DNA of 17,763 bases. It comes from an uncultured Collinsella sp. (lineage in GTDB: Bacteria > Actinomycetota > Coriobacteriia > Coriobacteriales > Coriobacteriaceae). Positions 9,273 through 14,503 of this stretch are shown here, in pieces. The notes under the pieces are model-generated. The model ran no database searches and was not told the DNA's origin. It was given only the letters and a program-made list of their open reading frames with translations. Location of the stretch: the NCBI GenBank assembly GCA_958446785.1, contig CAUCXP010000011.1:1-17763 (forward strand), in the 5' to 3' direction. Each line of letters opens with the position of its first letter. The stretch's first letter is position 1. The position numbers and the translations under genes are program-made.

Positions 9273-9311
9273 GCGGGGCGGTCGCGTAGCCTGCTGACGC
9301 GACCGCCCCGC
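9273..9311. promoter_or_regulatory. 15-bp perfect inverted repeat between divergent operons
   Basis: A perfect inverted repeat, 9273-9287 (GCGGGGCGGTCGCGT) with 9297-9311, encloses a 9-nt loop. It lies in the 196-bp region between the exporter ATPase start (9186) and the histidine kinase start (9383). No T-run follows on either strand, so it is a poor intrinsic terminator. It could be the operator for the adjacent response regulator, or a stable hairpin in the leader of either transcript. Confidence 0.6.
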
Positions 9312-9370
9312 CGCGTGGGAGGAATGTCACGGTTGCTTTGAGTGGCGCCTCCCCCGTGCGCGGCATCGCG

Positions 9371-9376
9371 TACAAT
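9371..9376 (+). promoter_or_regulatory. -10 box for a probably leaderless histidine kinase mRNA
   Basis: TACAAT ends 6 nt before the ATG at 9383, which puts the expected transcription start at or within one base of the A of the start codon. No Shine-Dalgarno sequence precedes that ATG. No clear -35 box is seen at the right distance, as is common for activator-dependent or TANNNT-only actinobacterial promoters. Confidence 0.6.
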
Positions 9377-9382
9377 ACCCGT

Positions 9383-10528
9383 ATGAACAGGCTATTCGAC
9401 AAATCGATCGTGCTGGCGTGCTGCATCGCAGCCGCCACGGGCCTTGCTGTGGATGCTCGCCTGGTCGCGGCGTTTTGCCTTGGCGTTGTCATCGCCGCGC
9501 TGGCCGAGGTCGCGCAGGAAGAACGCGCCCGTCGCGCCAGCGAGGCCGGCAGCTACGCCTACGTCATCGCGGCTGTCTTCGTGCCGCCGTTTGTGCCGTT
9601 CGCACCTCTCGCCCTCTATGACATCGCGCGACGCGTGCGCCGTGAACGCATCTGGCCCGCGCTGGCAATTGGCTCCGTGTTTGCCTGCGCACTTGCCACG
9701 GACCTTCGCTGCGGCGCGCTCACCACCCGAACGCTGTTGCTAACCGCCATCCTTTCGGTCGCCGCCACGTTGCTGTCGCTGCGCACCGCGCAGCTGGAGC
9801 GCGAACAGGAACGCATGCGTCGCACCCGCGACAAGCTGCAAGAACGCGCCCTGGCACTCGAGGCACGCAACCGCGACCTCGCCGACCGCCAGGACTACGA
9901 AGTCGAGCTCGCGACGCTCGCCGAACGCGCCCGCATCGCGCGCGAGATCCACGATAACGTGGGCCACCAGCTCACGCGCGCTTCGCTTCAAACCGAAGCC
10001 CTGCGCGTGGTCCATGCCAACGAGCCCGGCGTTGCCGCCGATTTCGCCGACGTCAAATACACCGTTGACGAGGCGCTCCAGCTCGTGCGCGCCAGCGTCC
10101 ACGCGCTCAACGACAACGCCGTCGACCTTTCCGTGCAGCTCGAACGCATTGTTGAAGGCGCGCGCTCGGACGGCGGTCCGCGGATTGAGCTTGAAGTTAT
10201 GACCGAACATGCGCCCGCAAACGTTGCGAACTGCTTTGCGGCGGTCCTGCGCGAGGCGCTCTCCAACACCATGCGCCACGCTTGCGCCCATGCTGTCACT
10301 GTACGTTGCATGGAGCATCCGTCGTTTTACCAGCTCATCGTTACCGACGATGGCGCGGGCGGGGTTCAAGCAAGCGGCCACGGCGCCGCGGAGGGCATGG
10401 GGCTCGCCTCTATGCGCGAGCGCATCGAGGCGCTTGGCGGCACCTTCACCGCCGGCCCGCGTGCCGGCGCCGGCGGCTGGCGCGTGTTTGCCACCGTTCC
10501 CAAACAGCAAGGAGATGATGGCCGATGA
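9383..10528 (+). CDS. sensor histidine kinase, NarL/DesK-type (HisKA_3)
   Basis: This 381-residue membrane sensor has four or five hydrophobic segments in residues 1-135 with little outside sequence, suggesting that it senses within the membrane. A coiled-coil linker (about 135-180, rich in R, E and L) follows. The HisKA_3 dimerisation helix AREIHDNVGHQ places the phospho-acceptor at His190. The C-terminal ATPase domain has an N-box LREALSNTMRHA, G1 box TDDGAGG and G2 box GMGLASMRERIEALGG. I chose the ATG at 9383, with TACAAT just ahead, over the in-frame TTG at 9338. The stop overlaps the response regulator start (ATGA at 10525-10528), so the pair is translationally coupled. It is divergent from an ABC-2 exporter operon, its likely target. 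The signal is unknown. Confidence 0.93.
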   Translation: MNRLFDKSIVLACCIAAATGLAVDARLVAAFCLGVVIAALAEVAQEERARRASEAGSYAYVIAAVFVPPFVPFAPLALYDIARRVRRERIWPALAIGSVFACALATDLRCGALTTRTLLLTAILSVAATLLSLRTAQLEREQERMRRTRDKLQERALALEARNRDLADRQDYEVELATLAERARIAREIHDNVGHQLTRASLQTEALRVVHANEPGVAADFADVKYTVDEALQLVRASVHALNDNAVDLSVQLERIVEGARSDGGPRIELEVMTEHAPANVANCFAAVLREALSNTMRHACAHAVTVRCMEHPSFYQLIVTDDGAGGVQASGHGAAEGMGLASMRERIEALGGTFTAGPRAGAGGWRVFATVPKQQGDDGR

Positions 10529-11154
10529 GGCTCATCGTTGTCGACGACGACCGCCTAGTGGTCGATTCGCTCAAGATTATCCTGGGCGCCCAGCCGCAGA
10601 TCGAGGTGGTGGGCACCGGTGCCAACGGCAACGACGCAGTGGCGCTCTACGCTGAGCACTCGCCCGACATCGCGCTGCTCGACATTCAGATGCCGGGACG
10701 AGACGGCCTATCGGCGGCGCGCGAGATCCTCGAGCGCGATCCTGCGGCGCTCGTGGTGTTCCTGACGACATTCTCGGATGACGAGTACATTGTGTCGGCG
10801 CTCAAACTGGGCGCCCGCGGCTACCTGATTAAAACCGATGTCGCCGCCATTCCTCCGGCGTTGGCGCAGGTCATGAGCGGCAAACGCGTGCTCGAGGGTA
10901 AGGCGATCGAAGATGTTGACTTTGACGGGATGGGCAACAAGACGGGCGCGCCCCACCGGCCCGCGGCCTTTGCCGGTCTGACCGACCGCGAGTTCGAAGT
11001 CGCCGAGCTCATCGCCCGCGGTCTCGATAACAAGGAAATCGCCGCCACCGCCTATATGGGCGAAGGCACGGTGCGCAACCACATCAGCTCGATCCTTGCC
11101 AAAATGGGTCTGCGCAACCGCACCCAAATCGCCATCGCCTACCTGCGAGGGTAA
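10525..11154 (+). CDS. response regulator, NarL/LuxR family
   Basis: The N-terminal receiver domain (about 1-118) has the acidic pocket VVDDDR, phospho-acceptor Asp53 in LLDIQMPGRDG, a conserved switch Thr in FLTTFSD and Lys103 in YLIKTD. After a linker of about 25 residues comes a LuxR-type helix-turn-helix (about 146-209) with LTDREFEVAELIARGLDNKEIA and GTVRNHISSILAKMGLRNRTQ. It is a DNA-binding transcriptional regulator phosphorylated by the kinase encoded immediately upstream, whose stop codon overlaps its start. Probable targets are its own operon and the divergent ABC-2 exporter; the inverted repeat at 9273-9311 is a candidate site. The last codons and the stop lie in a 12-bp palindrome, GGGTAATTACCC (11149-11160), of unknown meaning. 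Confidence 0.95.
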   Translation: MRLIVVDDDRLVVDSLKIILGAQPQIEVVGTGANGNDAVALYAEHSPDIALLDIQMPGRDGLSAAREILERDPAALVVFLTTFSDDEYIVSALKLGARGYLIKTDVAAIPPALAQVMSGKRVLEGKAIEDVDFDGMGNKTGAPHRPAAFAGLTDREFEVAELIARGLDNKEIAATAYMGEGTVRNHISSILAKMGLRNRTQIAIAYLRG

Positions 11155-11214
11155 TTACCCAACGGCCAACCGCCCCGGCATAGCAAAATGGCTGCTACCG
11201 ATTTAATACCATTT

Positions 11215-11368
11215 CAAAACTATGCCGGTTTACTACGATGAATCGCCCGCCTTCGACCACGGCAAATTGCGCGCTTGCAAAACCGCAGGTAGAACGCCTG
11301 CAATATTTAGAAAAATGCAGTCATGGTCGGGAATGTCGAATTCATCGTAGTAAACCGACATAGTTTTG
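11215..11368. repeat. MITE-like palindromic element A (154 bp)
   Basis: The 29-bp terminal arms 11215-11243 and 11340-11368 are inverted repeats with one mismatch, both containing GTTTACTACGATGAAT. The centre holds AAAACCGCAGGTAGAACG followed by CCTGC (11279-11301), a small hairpin. The same 23-bp core and similarly placed flanking motifs occur in element B in the opposite orientation. The element lies beyond the end of the response regulator gene. No open reading frame in it looks like a protein gene, and no target-site duplication is evident. Confidence 0.8.
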
Positions 11369-11459
11369 TTCGGATAGTCCCGCACGGATACCATCCCAGG
11401 CCTCGCGGAACAAAAATGATCCGTTTTCTTCCGCCCGCGGAGATCGGCTGACAGCGCCC

Positions 11460-11619
11460 GCCACGAAATCGGCCCATCTACTACGTTTGACTCAATATCC
11501 CCGACCATACCCGCTTTTCATGAAAAATCGCAGGCGTTCTACCTGCGGTTTTTATTTCGCATTACTTGCCATGGTTGAGGGTAGCGGCTTAAACGTAGTA
11601 GATGGGCCCATTTCGTGGC
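11460..11619. repeat. MITE-like palindromic element B (160 bp), inverted relative to A
   Basis: The 29-bp terminal arms 11460-11488 and 11591-11619 are inverted repeats with one mismatch, containing CCCATCTACTACGTTT. Its reverse complement aligns with element A through the TACTACG arm motif, a GACCA/AACCA plus GGCAA block, the central 23-bp core (11530-11552 on this strand) and an ATGGTCGGG block. The outer arm sequence differs from element A, so the two are diverged members of one family. In each, the arms still match themselves. A terminator-like hairpin sits at the centre. Confidence 0.8.
11523..11553. terminator. terminator-like hairpin at the centre of element B
   Basis: A 12-pair stem (11523-11534 with 11542-11553, one T-G wobble) has a 7-nt loop. 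The GC part is CGCAGG/CCTGCG, and five A/T pairs at the base supply a U-run on both strands. It could end read-through from the two-component operon on the plus strand and from the hydrogenase operon on the minus strand. Confidence 0.6.
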
Positions 11620-11678
11620 AGACGGGTCATTTTCGGGCTGGACGGGTCGCGTGGCGGCCCGCACACGCGTTCACGCGC

Positions 11679-11712
11679 GGGGCCGGCGGGGCATTTTTGC
11701 CCCGCCGGCCCC
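11679..11712 (-). terminator. strong GC hairpin after the hydrogenase operon
   Basis: A perfect 14-bp stem GGGGCCGGCGGGGC (11679-11692) with its complement (11699-11712) encloses a 6-nt A/T loop. It starts 32 bp past the last gene of the hydrogenase operon. There is no U-run behind it on the minus strand. It is therefore either a non-canonical terminator or an mRNA 3'-end stabiliser. Confidence 0.6.
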
Positions 11713-11744
11713 TATTCCAGCGCTATACCAGCCCCATTCCAGCG

Positions 11745-12086
11745 CTACTCCGGCTTGGTTTCTACCGTGGGGGTCTTGTCCGCTGCGACTGGAGTGCGGG
11801 CGGTGTCCATAGTCAGGCAGTGCTTGGGGCAGCTCTCGATGCACTCACCGCACACCACGCAGGCATACGGGTCAATCGACCACGTTCCGCCCTTGCGATC
11901 GACCGCAAGTGCACCCGCCGGGCAACGGCGCGCGCACATGCCGCAGCAGATGCACACGTCCATATCGTTGACGATATGCCCGCGCAGGCGCTCGGGTGCC
12001 GCGAGCTTCTCCTGCGGATAGCGCACCGTTACCGGCTGCTTGACCATAGAACCCAAGGCCGTCTTGGCAAATGTCAGCAAACTCAT
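11745..12086 (-). CDS. echF: Ech-type hydrogenase ferredoxin subunit (NuoI/HycF-like)
   Basis: This 113-residue polyferredoxin subunit has two [4Fe-4S] motifs, CICCGMCARRCP (about residues 45-56) and CVVCGECIESCP (about 76-87). It resembles EchF, HycF and NuoI and would carry electrons from soluble ferredoxin to the small hydrogenase subunit. The start is 7 nt after the large-subunit stop, with AAAGGTAGG as ribosome-binding site partly inside the preceding gene. The last 20 or so residues (TARTPVAADKTPTVETKPE) form a low-complexity, probably disordered tail. It is the last gene of the operon. Its stop codon lies in the second copy of a 12-bp direct repeat ATTCCAGCGCTA (11714-11725 and 11736-11747), the first copy lying just downstream. 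It sits on the cytoplasmic side of the membrane complex. Confidence 0.9.
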   Translation of the reverse strand: MSLLTFAKTALGSMVKQPVTVRYPQEKLAAPERLRGHIVNDMDVCICCGMCARRCPAGALAVDRKGGTWSIDPYACVVCGECIESCPKHCLTMDTARTPVAADKTPTVETKPE

Positions 12087-12093
12087 GCCGTGC

Positions 12094-13182
12094 CTACCTT
12101 TCCGTGCAGCTAATGCAGGGGTCGATGGTCAGGATAATCATGGGCACGTTGGCAATGAGCACGCCCTGCAGCGCATGCGTCAGACCCGCCAGATTTTGCG
12201 ACGTCGGCGTGCGCACGCGAAAACGGTCCAAGTTCTTGGTGCCGTTGCCGCGCACATAGTAATACGCCTCGCCGCGCGGCTGCTCAATCACAACCTCGCC
12301 GCGCGCGCCGTCGGCCGGCGTAAGCTTGGTGCGCCCACCGATACCGTCGTGCGGAATCTTGCCCACAAGCTCCTTGATGATGTCCATAGCCTGCGTGACC
12401 TCGGCGCAACGCACCTGGCAGCGGGCATAGCAGTCGCCATCGGTAGCGACAATTGGCTCAAACGCAGCCAGATCCGCATAGGCGCCGTCGCCAAACATGC
12501 GCACGTCATAGTCCACGCCCGAGGCGCGCCCAAACGGGCCGACCATCGAAAGCTCCAGCGCGTCCTTCTTGCTAATCACGCCCACGCCATGCAGACGCTC
12601 GCCGCAGCTGTCGTCGTCCAAAAACGTATGCACCAGGGCCTCGTAGTCGGGGCGCATGGCGTCGAGCGTCTGGACAATGCCCGCCAGCTCGGAGTCCTCG
12701 ATATCGTGCTTAAGGCCGCCGATCTCGTTAATCGACAGAATCACACGCCCGCCGCACGTGCGCTCAAAGATCTTGAGAATCTGCTCGCGCAGGGTCCACG
12801 AACGATAGAACAGCGCCTCAAAGCCAAAGGCGTCGGCGAGCAGGCCCAGCCACAGCAGATGCGAGTGGATGCGCGAAAGCTCGTGCAGAATGGTGCGAAT
12901 ATACTGCACGCGGCCGGGCACCTCGATGTCGAGCATGCGTTCGCAGGCGCTGGCATAGCCGCAGCTGTGGCCCACGGCGCAAATGCCGCAGATGCGCTCG
13001 GCGATGTAGCCAAACTGATGCATATCGCGCTTTTCGGTGAGCTTCTCGAGCCCGCGGTGCACAAAGCCGATCTGCGGAATTGCCTCGATGACGCGGTCGT
13101 CCTCGATCACCAGGTCCAGATGAAGCGGCTCGGGCAGCACCGGGTGCTGCGGGCCAAACGGAATAACGGAGCGATGTGCCAT
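12094..13182 (-). CDS. echE: Ech-type [NiFe] hydrogenase large subunit (NuoD/HycE-like)
   Basis: This 362-residue catalytic subunit holds the Ni-Fe active site that interconverts protons and H2. The N-terminal Ni-binding motif is RICGICAVGH (Cys65, Cys68) and the C-terminal one is DPCISCTER (Cys356, Cys359). All four Ni-ligand cysteines are present, which separates it from NuoD of complex I. Upstream of the first motif is the family signature GFVHRGLEKLTEKR. The protein ends directly after the second motif: the codons for CTER are followed by TAG. It therefore lacks the C-terminal extension that a HycI-type protease removes from HycE. The start is 5 nt after the echD stop, with AGGAGG in the end of echD. 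It belongs to a five-gene operon in the order of echABCDEF, with A and B fused. Confidence 0.95.
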   Translation of the reverse strand: MAHRSVIPFGPQHPVLPEPLHLDLVIEDDRVIEAIPQIGFVHRGLEKLTEKRDMHQFGYIAERICGICAVGHSCGYASACERMLDIEVPGRVQYIRTILHELSRIHSHLLWLGLLADAFGFEALFYRSWTLREQILKIFERTCGGRVILSINEIGGLKHDIEDSELAGIVQTLDAMRPDYEALVHTFLDDDSCGERLHGVGVISKKDALELSMVGPFGRASGVDYDVRMFGDGAYADLAAFEPIVATDGDCYARCQVRCAEVTQAMDIIKELVGKIPHDGIGGRTKLTPADGARGEVVIEQPRGEAYYYVRGNGTKNLDRFRVRTPTSQNLAGLTHALQGVLIANVPMIILTIDPCISCTER

Positions 13183-13187
13183 GGACC

Positions 13188-13904
13188 TTACGCCTCCTTT
13201 TTCTGCTTATCGCGGGCGGCCTTGGCGGCAAGCGCCGCACGGACCTTGGCCGCTTTCTCAGGATCCATGGCGGCGAGCTTTGCCTCCATCTCGGCGGCCT
13301 TGAGCGCCGCCTTCGCAGCAGCCCCATCGTGCTGAGCATCGGAGCCGGCAGCCGCAGCGGGCTGAGCAGCGGCGCCCGCGGCATCGCCGGCGCTGGCAGC
13401 GCCCTCCCCTGCAGCAGCCGCAGCAGCGGCGGCCTTCTCGGCCGCGGCCTTGCGCGCCTTGGCCTCGGCAGCGGCACGGACCTTCATGGCTTTCTCTCGC
13501 GCAGCCTTCACCTCGGGCGTGATAACGCTCATGGGCTCGGCAGTCGAGACCTGGTAGAAAAAGCCCTTAAAGTCGATCTGCATATCGGTGATGGCAAGAC
13601 CGAATAGGTCGTGCGCTTCGTTTTCAAACGGGAATACCGCCGGACAGTACGAGCTGATGGACGGAATCTCCTGGTGCCGATCAATTCCCTCAACCACCAG
13701 GTTCTCGATCGCATAGCTACCGTCCTGCGCAATATGCTCCTGAGCAGCATGAACGTTGATAAACGTATAGACCAAGCGATACGTGCCGTCGTCCACACAG
13801 CGCTCGGCATGCATCTGCACAAAGCGCGCGCCGGTGCCCTTGAGCGCCTGCACATGCGCCAGGAGCTCGTCGATCCCGACGGTGGTATAGATTGCCTTTT
13901 GCAT
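13188..13904 (-). CDS. echD: Ech-type hydrogenase subunit (NuoC-like) with long Ala/Lys-rich tail
   Basis: Residues 1 to about 125 are a NuoC/HycE-N-like domain, recognised by PAVFPFENEAHDLFGL (about 88-104), the counterpart of the conserved E-x-DLFG segment of 30-kDa complex I subunits. In the Ech complex this subunit supports the large and small catalytic subunits and binds no metal of its own. The rest (about 128-238) is low complexity: Ala makes up roughly half, with many Lys, Glu and Asp, probably helical or disordered. That tail nearly doubles the usual EchD length. The start codon overlaps the echC stop (TAATG), with AAGGAGG 7 nt upstream, inside echC. The gene is cytoplasmic in the membrane-arm junction and translationally coupled to its neighbours. 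Confidence 0.88.
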   Translation of the reverse strand: MQKAIYTTVGIDELLAHVQALKGTGARFVQMHAERCVDDGTYRLVYTFINVHAAQEHIAQDGSYAIENLVVEGIDRHQEIPSISSYCPAVFPFENEAHDLFGLAITDMQIDFKGFFYQVSTAEPMSVITPEVKAAREKAMKVRAAAEAKARKAAAEKAAAAAAAAGEGAASAGDAAGAAAQPAAAAGSDAQHDGAAAKAALKAAEMEAKLAAMDPEKAAKVRAALAAKAARDKQKKEA

Positions 13905-14491
13905 TACTCGGCCTCCTTCGCAGCGGCGGGCGCGGCGGGCTTCCCGACAGGCGCGTCACCGGCGCCATCAGTCCCGGCCCCCGCGGCCACAAACCCGTCC
14001 TCGCCCAGCTCAACGCCACCGTCCCAGGTAGCGGCACCGCCCACGGTGAGCGGGTCGCCGCCGGCGCGCATCACGGCCTCCTTCTGGTCCAAGATGCCGC
14101 ACGCCTCCACGATGGCATCGATCACCGTCTCGGGGCGAATGGCGCACCCGGGCGCGTACACGTCCACGGGAATCGCGCGGTCCACGCCGCCGATCACGTT
14201 ATAGGCATCGCGGAACACGCCGCCCGAGCACGCGCAGATGCCGCACGCCACCACGCACTTGGGCTCGAGCATCTGGTTGTAGATCTGGCGCACGACGGGC
14301 AGGTTCTGGGCATTGACCGAGCCCGTCACCAAAAAGATGTCCGCATGTTTGGGGTTGCCGGTGTTGACCACGCCAAAGCGCTCCGCATCGAACAGCGGCG
14401 TGAGCGAGGCCAGCACCTCGATATCGCATCCGTTGCAGCTCGAGCCGTCGTAATGAATAACCCACGGCGAGCGCGACATTTTATGATCCAT
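13904..14491 (-). CDS. echC: Ech-type hydrogenase small subunit (NuoB/HycG-like)
   Basis: This 195-residue small subunit carries the [4Fe-4S] cluster proximal to the Ni-Fe site, equivalent to N2 of complex I. The likely ligands are Cys19 and Cys22 in SSCNGCDIE, Cys86 in GICACSGGVF and Cys116 in YAPGCAIRPE, matching the family pattern. It passes electrons from EchF to EchE. The start has AGGAGG 8 nt upstream and lies 12 nt after the echAB stop. The conserved fold ends near residue 145. A further 50 residues are Gly/Ala/Asp-rich and finish with VGKPAAPAAAKEAE, unusual for the family. There is no twin-arginine signal, as expected for a cytoplasm-facing group 4 enzyme. Confidence 0.93.
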   Translation of the reverse strand: MDHKMSRSPWVIHYDGSSCNGCDIEVLASLTPLFDAERFGVVNTGNPKHADIFLVTGSVNAQNLPVVRQIYNQMLEPKCVVACGICACSGGVFRDAYNVIGGVDRAIPVDVYAPGCAIRPETVIDAIVEACGILDQKEAVMRAGGDPLTVGGAATWDGGVELGEDGFVAAGAGTDGAGDAPVGKPAAPAAAKEAE

Positions 14492-14503
14492 GGATGCCGC
14501 CTC

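Noticed and set aside
9338..9382. TTG start giving the histidine kinase 15 extra residues
   Set aside because: No Shine-Dalgarno lies at a usable distance (GGGAGG is 14 nt away). A good -10 box lies inside this segment, immediately before the ATG at 9383.
11149..11160. GGGTAATTACCC palindrome at the response regulator stop as a terminator
   Set aside because: It has no loop and no T-run. A short palindrome of this kind can occur by chance around a TAA stop.
11233..11508. 91-codon open frame on the minus strand across element A, the spacer and part of element B
   Set aside because: It is read straight through the palindromic arms, has no recognisable domain and no clear ribosome-binding site. 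It shares a short peptide (NVVDGPISW) with a plus-strand frame only because the arm sequence is an inverted repeat.
11487..12113. 208-codon plus-strand frame beginning in element B
   Set aside because: It runs through the terminator-like hairpins and the antisense strand of echF, whose ferredoxin motifs are clear. Its composition is typical of a shadow frame.
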